Source of the DNA: Clostridiales bacterium | Lineage (GTDB): Bacteria > Bacillota > Clostridia > Oscillospirales > Acutalibacteraceae | Length of the DNA: 64,000 nucleotides | Direction of reading: 5' to 3' | Assembly: GCA_019422525.1 (NCBI GenBank) | Contig: JAHZDE010000010.1 | Location: forward strand, 1 to 64,000 | In this document: positions 1 to 7,507 of the stretch, piece by piece | Layout: each line of letters starts with the position of its first letter | Position numbering within the stretch: position 1 is the first letter of the stretch | Notes under the pieces: generated by a model | Databases searched by the model: none | Seen by the model: the letters and a program-made list of their open reading frames with translations, nothing else | What the model was told of the DNA's origin: nothing | Position numbers and translations under genes: made by a program

Positions 1-50
1 CGACCTCCAGCGTGACAGGCTGGCGTTCTAACCAACTGAACTACCGGGCC
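1..50 (-). tRNA. tRNA-Asp (GTC), 3' part cut by window edge
   Basis: Read on the minus strand from position 50, the sequence begins with acceptor GGCCCGG, a D-arm (AGTTCAGTTGGTTAGA) and an anticodon arm CCTGTCACGC with anticodon GTC. The T-arm and 3' acceptor lie beyond position 1. A strong promoter lies just upstream at 81-109. Confidence 0.92.
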
Positions 51-80
51 ATCTGTTGTGCTCGCTCCAGCGACTCTGAT

Positions 81-109
81 ATAATATCACATTCAAAACC
101 GAATGTCAA
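81..109 (-). promoter_or_regulatory. Promoter of tRNA-Asp
   Basis: On the minus strand, TTGACA (104-109) and TATTAT (81-86) are separated by exactly 17 bases. The -10 box is about 30 bases from the tRNA 5' end, as expected for a stable-RNA promoter. Confidence 0.75.
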
Positions 110-180
110 CAACAAATTTGCATTTTTTAGCATTTATTTTTCCTGATGGTTTCCACCTCAAAAATTTGACAGACAAAAAC

Positions 181-224
181 AAAAATCCCGCTTCCTCAAC
201 ATCAGAAAAAAGGAAGCGGGATTT
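181..224 (-). terminator. Rho-independent terminator of the GH38 operon
   Basis: A 14-base perfect inverted repeat (AAATCCCGCTTCCT and its complement) lies just past the GH38-like stop codon and is followed on the minus strand by a T-rich run. Confidence 0.85.
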
Positions 225-232
225 GTATTCTA

Positions 233-2632
233 TCAGCCAGTAATCATCGGATAGGGGTCAAAGCTGCGTTCGCAAAGTTCGTCCATAGCCTTGTCTCCAT
301 CAGTTTCCTCGGTCAGCCACAGAGAATACTGATATTCACAGAAGCCAGACAAATCCATCTTAAAGTTGGTTTCCCATGTATTATTCATTACCCAGGAATA
401 TACCGGGCGAGTATTATTCTCTTCTCGGTTATCACACAAAAGGATGGGATGATGGCGCATCTCCCCCATATACACCAGCGGTACATCTCTGGAAGCAATC
501 AAAGCAGTCTGTTTTTCGCCAACAAAAGCCATACCATAATCGGACATATAATACTCCATGCAGGTACCGGGCAGCTGATCCACACCGGGCCGGAACGCTT
601 CGGTTCCTTTCCGCAAATACAGCTTCTGATTTTTCTCCAGCGACAAAGTCATTGGCAGAAACACACTTTCAATGTCGGTAGAAATCGTCTTGCCAATCTC
701 CATACGAAAATCAATCCGGGGCTGTTCCTCGAAGAATTTCAGGAATACGCTGCAATGAATAGTTCCCGGCAAAGTATATTTCAGTTCCAGAAGAGTGAAC
801 ACCTCTCCCCGCTCTTTGCATACGATTTCTTCCAGATTGGCAGTATACAGTTTTGCGTGCTTACCGCGAATGTTCCGACCAATAATCCGTCTTTCCTGCT
901 CCTCGCGGCAGGGGAATTCCGAATGTTCTATCCGAATGGAAGTACATTCATACAAAGGCGTGAAGAAGGGAGCCACACCTTTACCAAGCATATCCCGACC
1001 TGAAGTCTTATTCACAAAGCCAGTAATTCCTTTTCCGGGTGCATAGGTCAAATGGAACCAGCGGTTTTCAAATTCATAGGGCAGCCGGTAAGTGATAGGG
1101 TCATAGTCATTAACAATATCCCGAATCCGCTCAGCGCCCACATATGCGTGACGGCTGTTAACGGTCTCTGCCAGTTCGGGCAGTTCCTCGAAAGTATAGC
1201 TATGCTGACGGCAGTCCTCGAAGGAATCCATGAATGTAATGCGCCGTCCTCTAGGATGAGGAGAAACCTGGCAGGGAATCACCTTGCCATCCTCACGAGT
1301 AATCCGCGCCCGGGGCAGACGAGGGCTTTCAATATAAAACTCGATAGTTTGCAAGCCTTTTACTTGGTTGGGCGCACAGACGGTCAGTTTTCCGTTGGTA
1401 TTATAATATCGGAGAATATCTCCCTTGTCCTCCGCAATCAGGTTCAGCATCATGGAAGCACTTTCATGCGCTTTGGAAGCATAACTGTTTTTCCGCATAT
1501 CCAGATTGAGTACCATAGTGTCATAAGGGCAGGTGATGGTAGAGGAATGGCCCCAGGTATGCTCGGCATAGAGCAGAAGGTTGTCTTCAGCGGTACGTAC
1601 CAAAGACGGATATTTCTCGTCCAGCTTTTCGTCCAGACGGCGGCACAGCTCATAACGATGGCGGGCATCTTCAAAATGCTTGACTGCATAGGGAGTGGAG
1701 CCAACACCATTTGCCCACCAGTCCGTCAAATCACCATGATAGACAGGGCTGTCCGCCAGTCTCTCCCGGATTTCTCCATACAGCTCCTGCAAAGAAACCA
1801 TGCGCAGCTCCACTGTTTCATGGTAGCGCTCGTTAAACTTCTCGATAACCCGCAGAATTTCCGGCTCCGGCGGTGCATTATCGCTGAAAACGCCAGATAC
1901 GCTGGCGGTAATAAAATCATAGCGATAGCCGTTTTCTTCGCACAAAGTCAAGTAGTCCTCCACATTCTTGTGAAGCACATCGATTTCGTCCATTTGAACT
2001 GGAACCTCTCCGAACAAGTCCTTTGTCATAAAGTTTGCGGAGCGGTTGGGCTTGATTCCCAATGCATTACCCAAATTATAATGTTCACCATTCCACACGA
2101 GCAGCCGTTTTCCCTGTGCATTCTCCCACCAATAGGCATTCTGATTCTGATAAAGAGGATACATGCCGTGATGGCAATGAATATTGGTATACAGGAATTC
2201 AATCCCGTGGTTAATCAGCGCATCACGCTGGCCCATAGAAATACCGTTAATATCCGCAATCATTGCAGTTGCAGGATGAACCCCGTTTTTCTCCAGCAGG
2301 TTGCACATTTCGTCCAGCCGATGGCTGAGTACGTGATAGTCTGCCAAATCTGTAAAATTCAGATAAGTAGCGGAAAATCCCATTCGGTTCTCCCGCATCA
2401 GACGGAAGAACTCCTCTTTTTCTTGCTCAGAAGCGGTTTTCAAAAATTCTTCCACACAAAACCAGGTTTCACAGTTCCAACGAAATCCTTCGTTTTCCGG
2501 CTGCTCCATAATTTTTAGGGCAGAACGGATATAGTTTGCCTGCCCGTGAATAACGTGCTCCTGCAAATCGGTATAGCCGATATCGGTGTGAGAATGATGG
2601 ATAACATACAGGGTTTTAATTTGGTGTTTCAT
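233..2632 (-). CDS. GH38-like glycoside hydrolase (alpha-mannosidase type)
   Basis: A 799-residue soluble protein resembling family 38 glycoside hydrolases and their DUF5054-like relatives. The N-terminus has the metal-site motif HSHTDIGYT (residues 13-21). D127 in IADING is the likely nucleophile, and a late AEHTWGH motif near residue 360 resembles the second histidine cluster. There is no signal peptide, so it probably acts in the cytoplasm on imported mannosides. The start is the ATG at 2632, with GGAGG ten bases upstream; an in-frame ATG 33 bases earlier has no ribosome site. It is last in the operon gntR - ROK - GH38. Exact substrate is inference. Confidence 0.8.
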   Translation of the reverse strand: MKHQIKTLYVIHHSHTDIGYTDLQEHVIHGQANYIRSALKIMEQPENEGFRWNCETWFCVEEFLKTASEQEKEEFFRLMRENRMGFSATYLNFTDLADYHVLSHRLDEMCNLLEKNGVHPATAMIADINGISMGQRDALINHGIEFLYTNIHCHHGMYPLYQNQNAYWWENAQGKRLLVWNGEHYNLGNALGIKPNRSANFMTKDLFGEVPVQMDEIDVLHKNVEDYLTLCEENGYRYDFITASVSGVFSDNAPPEPEILRVIEKFNERYHETVELRMVSLQELYGEIRERLADSPVYHGDLTDWWANGVGSTPYAVKHFEDARHRYELCRRLDEKLDEKYPSLVRTAEDNLLLYAEHTWGHSSTITCPYDTMVLNLDMRKNSYASKAHESASMMLNLIAEDKGDILRYYNTNGKLTVCAPNQVKGLQTIEFYIESPRLPRARITREDGKVIPCQVSPHPRGRRITFMDSFEDCRQHSYTFEELPELAETVNSRHAYVGAERIRDIVNDYDPITYRLPYEFENRWFHLTYAPGKGITGFVNKTSGRDMLGKGVAPFFTPLYECTSIRIEHSEFPCREEQERRIIGRNIRGKHAKLYTANLEEIVCKERGEVFTLLELKYTLPGTIHCSVFLKFFEEQPRIDFRMEIGKTISTDIESVFLPMTLSLEKNQKLYLRKGTEAFRPGVDQLPGTCMEYYMSDYGMAFVGEKQTALIASRDVPLVYMGEMRHHPILLCDNREENNTRPVYSWVMNNTWETNFKMDLSGFCEYQYSLWLTEETDGDKAMDELCERSFDPYPMITG

Positions 2633-2680
2633 GGTAAAATTACCTCCGCTGTTTTGCTGTGTCATATAGTTTTCAATTTT

Positions 2681-3562
2681 TTATAATACCGACAAGCCCT
2701 GAAGTGCTTTTCGGGAAGTATCTGCCGTAACATAGAGCTTTGTACCATTTTCCCGACACAAGGCAGTGAGGGGATTCAAAAATAAATCTGCACTTTTGGT
2801 GATTTGTCCTCCAATACACAGACAATCTGGCTTAAAAGCATGGATAAACGGTTCTGCTGCCTCTTTCAATCGCTTTCCGAACTGATAAAAACAATCAGCC
2901 GCCACAGAATCACCGTTTTTCACACGATGGGCCAACTCCTTCCCATCCAGTGCTTCTCCCAACATTTCCCGGGAAAGGGCCATAAGTCCCCGTTTGGAAA
3001 TATAATCATCAATACAGCCATCCAAGAACGGTACCGGATACACATATCCATTTGGTGGTACACCCGGCACAGTCTCGTCTGCCAATTGTTTTCCCACTCC
3101 AAAAGCACTCCCACAACCGGTGCCTATGCATAGGAACATGGATTTTTGAGTATGGACTGCACATCCAAAATGGATTTCTCCCAACGCAAAAGCGCTGACA
3201 TCGTTGATAAAACGGATATCTTCTCCCTCTATCTTTGGAAACCGCAGTCTGCGGAGCAGCTCTTGTCGCAGATTGACTCCATAAATCGCATCATATTTAT
3301 CCAGTCCCTGCATCAGACTGACTCCCCTTTTGTAATCAAAGGGACCCGGAAACGCCAATCGGATGCCAATCACATGAATATTATCCTCACCACAAGCTGT
3401 TTGATGGATGACACTGGAGAAATTTTCGAGAAGGTCTTCTGCCGGTGCTCCAGAATTTGCTGGAAAATACCGTATGGGACATAAAATCTCTCCTGTTTCC
3501 GATACCGGTGCCGCTTTGATTTCCGTGCCGCCGACATCCAGGCAAATCATTGCGCTTTTCAT
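2681..3562 (-). CDS. ROK family sugar kinase
   Basis: A 293-residue ROK-family protein that probably phosphorylates a hexose released by the adjacent hydrolase. The ATP-binding motif is DVGGTEIKA (9-17) and the catalytic aspartate lies in INDVSAFALGE. A glycine-rich phosphate loop, CIGTGCGSAFG, follows. The usual ROK zinc motif CxCGxxGCxE is mostly missing: only one cysteine (FLDGCIDDY) remains. The start is the ATG preceded by GGAGG at 11 bases; an upstream GTG lies inside the ribosome-site region. The gap to gntR is 23 bases, which suggests co-transcription. Glucokinase or mannokinase specificity cannot be told from the sequence. Confidence 0.82.
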   Translation of the reverse strand: MKSAMICLDVGGTEIKAAPVSETGEILCPIRYFPANSGAPAEDLLENFSSVIHQTACGEDNIHVIGIRLAFPGPFDYKRGVSLMQGLDKYDAIYGVNLRQELLRRLRFPKIEGEDIRFINDVSAFALGEIHFGCAVHTQKSMFLCIGTGCGSAFGVGKQLADETVPGVPPNGYVYPVPFLDGCIDDYISKRGLMALSREMLGEALDGKELAHRVKNGDSVAADCFYQFGKRLKEAAEPFIHAFKPDCLCIGGQITKSADLFLNPLTALCRENGTKLYVTADTSRKALQGLSVL

Positions 3563-3585
3563 ACTGCCCTGTGCCTCCTTCACAA

Positions 3586-4308
3586 TTACCGGTGGATTTC
3601 GATTAAAAAGCTACTGGTTCCTGCCGGATAATAGCTTTCAGTATATTCTATTGGCACCATTGCTTCCGTTCTGCCACTGGATGTGATAAAAATCGTCGGC
3701 TCAAAGGGACTGATTTCCAGACGCGCTGCAATTTCCGGAGAAGTTGGTACTACATCCAGCTTTCTGGATGCATGGCGCACATCAAGACTTCGGCTTGCAA
3801 GCACTTCATAAAAAGAAGCATCTGTAAAGTCAATCTTTTCCATATCTGGAAACAGTTTATATGGAACATACAGTGTGGTATGGACTACCGGCGCATTATT
3901 ATTATAGTTTTCCAGATAACGAAGCCGGGTTAATTTCGTTACCTTGGCGTTGATAGGCAGCTCTAAGGCTTCTGCCACATGCTCGCTGGCCTTTTCCACC
4001 CGAAGTTCCAACACTTGCGTATGCATAATCCGATTGTTCTTTTTGCTTTCCGCACGGTATCCTGTGATAAAGCTGGTCGACTCATGAACGACTTTGGGCA
4101 ACGTTACAAAAGTTCCTCTCCCCTTAACACGTATTAAAAAGCCTTCATACGTCAACCTCTCTAACGCTTGTCGCACGGTGGGGCGGCTGACCCCTAATCT
4201 GGAAGCCAACTCATTTTCCGTTGGAATCTGACTCCCCACTGCATACTCCCCAGAAACGATTCTGGAACGGATATATTCTGCCACTTGGGTGTGCAGTGCT
4301 TTCGACAT
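3586..4308 (-). CDS. GntR/HutC-family transcriptional regulator
   Basis: A 240-residue regulator. Residues 1-70 form a GntR winged helix (IPTENELASRLGVSRPTVRQ, then the wing GRGTFV). Residues 90-235 are a UTRA effector domain of the HutC subfamily, which usually binds sugar phosphates. The ATG at 4308 has AAAGGAG at a normal distance; a TTG nine bases upstream sits against that site. It leads the ROK/GH38 operon and is divergent from the mannose-6-phosphate isomerase gene, so it probably represses both. Palindromic TGTA-N2-TACA type sites in the shared intergenic region fit its binding style. Confidence 0.88.
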   Translation of the reverse strand: MSKALHTQVAEYIRSRIVSGEYAVGSQIPTENELASRLGVSRPTVRQALERLTYEGFLIRVKGRGTFVTLPKVVHESTSFITGYRAESKKNNRIMHTQVLELRVEKASEHVAEALELPINAKVTKLTRLRYLENYNNNAPVVHTTLYVPYKLFPDMEKIDFTDASFYEVLASRSLDVRHASRKLDVVPTSPEIAARLEISPFEPTIFITSSGRTEAMVPIEYTESYYPAGTSSFLIEIHR

Positions 4309-4467
4309 TTCCTGCAACTCCTTTCTGTTATCCGTACCGTATCATCACAACTCATCGTGTCAATAGTCACGAATAATTTACAAAAAACGCCTGCCCTCCA
4401 TAGAAATACTTCCCACTTCGGTTACAATCGTCAATTGCAAGGCCAGTATAGCACGGGAATTCTGTTT

Positions 4468-4518
4468 TGTAAATACATATTTTAAATTTTTTTATTTAAT
4501 TTCAAATATGTATTGACA
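4468..4518. promoter_or_regulatory. Likely GntR operator and mannose isomerase -35 box
   Basis: An 11-base perfect inverted repeat, AATACATATTT (4472-4482) and AAATATGTATT (4504-4514), surrounds an AT-rich spacer. Within it TGTAAATACA (4468-4477) is a perfect TGTA-N2-TACA palindrome, and TGTATTGACA (4509-4518) is a near copy overlapping the -35 hexamer TTGACA (4513-4518) of the plus-strand gene. The geometry suits repression by the neighbouring GntR protein. Binding is inference. Confidence 0.55.
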
Positions 4519-4597
4519 AATTTCAAAACCTATACTACTCTTATTGCAGAGAGAGCAACTACACAAACTATAACAGATAAGTGAGAGGTGCCAGTTT

Positions 4598-6334
4598 ATG
4601 ATTATGAGTAATTATGTTCAATTTCCCAAAACTGTCATAACATCTTCCGGTGAAGCCGTCTGCCAGGGTTTTCAGGAAATTTCGGAGTGTATCGCCCATG
4701 CATGCAGCGCAAGACAAAAAACAGTTGTTACGATAGAATGTTATCCCGGCGTTAATCAGAAGGAACTGTTGGAAGGTCTGGACAGCTTGCATGCCGTACA
4801 AGTATTCCACAGCGATGACCTGGCATTTGAGCCGGAAAAAATCGACAACCTTTTGGAAAAAGACCTTACCGATGATCCCGTATTTGGTATTATGACTGTT
4901 CGCCGTTTGGAAGATTACTTTTATTCGGACAAAATAAAAGCCGCCCGTCAGGAAATCGATGCCATTACGTGCGGAATTGTTTTGATATATGGTGTTGGTG
5001 CTTCGCTGGTCCATCCTGGGGACATACAAATTTTGGCCGATATTACCCGTTGGGAAATTCAGCTTCGGTACCGCCGCGGCATGAACAACTGGCGTACCGC
5101 CAAAACGGATTTGCCCAAACTGAAAAAATATAAACGTGGATTTTTTGCTGAATGGCGCTGGGCAGACAAGGTAAAAGAACAACTGCTGCCTACCATGGAT
5201 TTTTATCTGGATATGACCACAGAAGGAAAACCCGCTATGGTAGAAGCTGAATCCTATCGTCAAGGACTGCGAAAAATTTCCGGACAGCCTTTCCGTATGG
5301 TCCCCTATTTTGACCCCGGTGTGTGGGGCGGCAATTGGATGAAAACTCATTTTGACTTGCCGGAAAACGGAAGCAACTATGCCTGGAGCTTTGATGGTGT
5401 TCCCGAAGAAAACAGCCTGCTGCTGGATTTTGGCGGAAAACTCATCCAAACTCCTGCATTGAACCTGGTTTACGCACAGCCACGCCGTCTTCTTGGAGAG
5501 CGGGTTCACGCACGGTTTGGAAAAGAATTTCCTATTCGTTTCGATCTTCTGGATACCATAAACGGGCAAAACTTGTCTTTACAGGTACATCCTCTGACAG
5601 AATATATTCAGGAACATTTTAATATGCGTTATACTCAGGACGAAAGCTATTACATCCTCGATGCACAAGGAGAGGACTCTTGTGTATGGTTGGGTGTAAA
5701 AACTGGCGTTGACCCTGACGCAATGGCTGAGGATCTTCGCGTTGCCCAAAGAGGTGAAAAAGCATTTCCTGCCGAAAAGTATGTAAACTGTCTGTCCGCC
5801 AAAAAGCATGATCATTTTCTCATTCCTGCTGGTACAGTTCACTGCTCCGGTGCCAACACCATGGTGTTGGAGATCAGTGCAACTCCCTATATCTTTACCT
5901 TCAAGATGTGGGACTGGGGACGTGTGGATTTGGATGGAAAACCCCGTCCGATTCATGTAGACCGAGGTGTGGCCAATATTCAATGGGACCGCAATACAGA
6001 ATGGGTCAAAGAAAATCTGGTTAATACCATCACGCCTGTCTATGAAGATGAACATACTCATGTAGAGCGTACCGGCTTACATGAACGGGAGTTTATCGAT
6101 ACGTTCCGAGTAGACACAGACCGGGAAGCTGTTATTTCACGCAACGGCAGCGTACATGTAATGAATCTTGTCGATGGGTGTCAGGCTACACTGGTAAGCA
6201 TTGACGACTCCTTTGAGCCTTTTGAAATCCACTACGCTGAAACTTGTATTATTCCACAAGCTGCTGGTAATTATAAACTGGTATCTACAGATGGCACTCC
6301 TATTAAAGCAATCATCGCTTGCGTACGAAATTGA
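4598..6334 (+). CDS. Class I mannose-6-phosphate isomerase with N-terminal kinase-like domain
   Basis: A 578-residue, probably cytoplasmic enzyme that interconverts mannose-6-phosphate and fructose-6-phosphate. The catalytic part starts near residue 230. It carries QVHP (near 329-332), the metal-ligand glutamate in ESYYIL (near 349), and GTVHCSG (near 412-418) as the second histidine motif. Residues 1-200 are extra: their fold pattern resembles uridine kinase or phosphoribulokinase, but the P-loop is degenerate (ECYPGVNQKE, 47-56). The ATG has GAGAGGTG seven bases upstream. The gene is divergent from gntR-ROK-GH38, consistent with mannose catabolism. The N-terminal domain's role is unknown. 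Confidence 0.82.
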   Translation: MIMSNYVQFPKTVITSSGEAVCQGFQEISECIAHACSARQKTVVTIECYPGVNQKELLEGLDSLHAVQVFHSDDLAFEPEKIDNLLEKDLTDDPVFGIMTVRRLEDYFYSDKIKAARQEIDAITCGIVLIYGVGASLVHPGDIQILADITRWEIQLRYRRGMNNWRTAKTDLPKLKKYKRGFFAEWRWADKVKEQLLPTMDFYLDMTTEGKPAMVEAESYRQGLRKISGQPFRMVPYFDPGVWGGNWMKTHFDLPENGSNYAWSFDGVPEENSLLLDFGGKLIQTPALNLVYAQPRRLLGERVHARFGKEFPIRFDLLDTINGQNLSLQVHPLTEYIQEHFNMRYTQDESYYILDAQGEDSCVWLGVKTGVDPDAMAEDLRVAQRGEKAFPAEKYVNCLSAKKHDHFLIPAGTVHCSGANTMVLEISATPYIFTFKMWDWGRVDLDGKPRPIHVDRGVANIQWDRNTEWVKENLVNTITPVYEDEHTHVERTGLHEREFIDTFRVDTDREAVISRNGSVHVMNLVDGCQATLVSIDDSFEPFEIHYAETCIIPQAAGNYKLVSTDGTPIKAIIACVRN

Positions 6335-6811
6335 TAGGAATACTGCATACTGAATTTTATAAATCAATAAAACCATATTTATTTCTATAAGTATGCCATA
6401 AAGACTGGACCAGCAAAATTATACAAAACGGAAGATAGTTTCTCCAACAAGAAATAAGATTTATAATTAGGAAAGGACTCTCATTTCTCAGGCTACAACA
6501 GGCCTGGAAATGAGAGTCATAAATTTTATCAATTATATCTCAAGAATGTGCAGAGGTGACTAAATGTGTTCACCATCACCAACTATCGTTTTCTGATTGA
6601 TTTGAAGGTTATCTCATTTTTGACAAATGTTCATCGTATCTACTGCTATGTTCCCAATAGTCTTTTCTGCAAAATAAGCAACTAAATCGATTTTACAGGT
6701 CAGTTTGTCCTTGATTTTTCGTATTGGTTTATCCATTCTGTGGTTGGCATCTCTTTTTCTCTTTTCAGTTTCAGCCGTCCCCATGTTACCCAGATGACAA
6801 TGCGGAAAAAG
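6335..6811. other. Gene-poor spacer of 477 bases
   Basis: It holds the hairpin at 6476-6518. Apart from that, only short AT-rich reading frames without ribosome sites are visible; none was recognised. The base composition is more AT-rich than the flanking genes and it leads into gene fragments, so it is probably decayed mobile DNA. Confidence 0.5.
6476..6518 (+). terminator. Long hairpin, probable terminator
   Basis: GACTCTCATTTC plus CAGGC pairs with GCCTG plus GAAATGAGAGTC, a 17-pair stem with one bulge and an 8-base loop, followed by an AT-rich tail. It lies about 140 bases after the isomerase stop and could end that transcript. The T-run is poor, so another structural role is possible. 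Confidence 0.5.
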
Positions 6812-7096
6812 TCATAGTTGTTGTAGTTTTTTATTCGTCGATGTTTTATCTTCGCTTTCTCTTTTAGGAATGATTTTCATGACAACAAATCGTTCTTCTA
6901 CATTGTCCAGCACTTCACAATTACAGCCTCCTCCATTTTTATACAGCCACTCTACAACCGCCTGCACCGGACAATAATATTCTTCCAAAAACTTCAAGGT
7001 AAGCCGTAAACGTCCCTCGCAATCTTCTCCTTTTAGCGTAGAACTAAAATACCCCAATATGCTGCCATTTTTCTTAATTTCGTAACTAAAAAACAA
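6812..7096 (-). pseudogene. DUF2695-like fragment
   Basis: A 94-codon frame opening with TTG and lacking a visible ribosome site. The stretch VEWLYKNGGGCNCEVLDNVEE (residues about 49-68) resembles the C-terminal signature of DUF2695 proteins, small proteins often found in integrative elements. It stands alone among other fragments, so I read it as a decayed remnant; a short intact gene with a TTG start is the alternative. Confidence 0.45.
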
Positions 7097-7117
7097 TTAT
7101 AGATTAGAGTTGGGCAT

Positions 7118-7255
7118 ATGATCATTGGGGAAAGAATCCACTTTTTTCGTCTCCTGCGTGAGATAACGCAGAAATATCTCGATATGGCGCTGGCGTTACC
7201 ACTACCCGGAATACGACAGAAACCAGATCCGTGCCAAGATGCCTGGTGTTGCTAA
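7118..7255 (+). pseudogene. XRE-type helix-turn-helix N-terminal fragment
   Basis: A 45-codon frame starting ATG at 7118. Its first 27 residues (IIGERIHFFRLLREITQKYL and on) match the start of XRE-family regulators common on clostridial integrative elements. After residue 27 the sequence no longer follows that family and stops at 7255. I take it as a truncated copy joined to unrelated DNA near 7190. Confidence 0.5.
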
Positions 7256-7455
7256 GCAAATCGAGGATAATATCTTTTATAAGTATAAGTATTGTAGTAT
7301 ATCGTGGAGTCTTTATCAATTTGCTATTCAATTACTGTTCGCAGTCCAAATCTTTTTCAAAAAAAGTGGGACTGTCACCTTCAACTGTCCGTCCCAATCC
7401 CATGAAAGATCTGTGAGAAGCAAGAAAAAAGCAAGGTTTTTGAAATAAGGTTCCC
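7256..7455. other. Decayed or unassigned DNA before mgtA copy 1
   Basis: About 200 AT-rich bases. A 69-codon plus-strand frame (7239-7448) has no recognisable domain or ribosome site. I see no convincing gene here. Confidence 0.4.
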
Positions 7456-7487
7456 TTATGATTTTATGATATAATAAGAAATCATAA
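7456..7487 (+). promoter_or_regulatory. -10 box within an inverted repeat upstream of mgtA copy 1
   Basis: TTATGATTT (7456-7464) and AAATCATAA (7479-7487) form a perfect 9-base inverted repeat flanking TATAAT at 7470-7475, about 35 bases before the start codon. The -10 box between repeat arms suggests an operator. A convincing -35 box was not found at 17 bases. Confidence 0.45.
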
Positions 7488-7507
7488 AACATATCGGGGT
7501 GAGGTCC

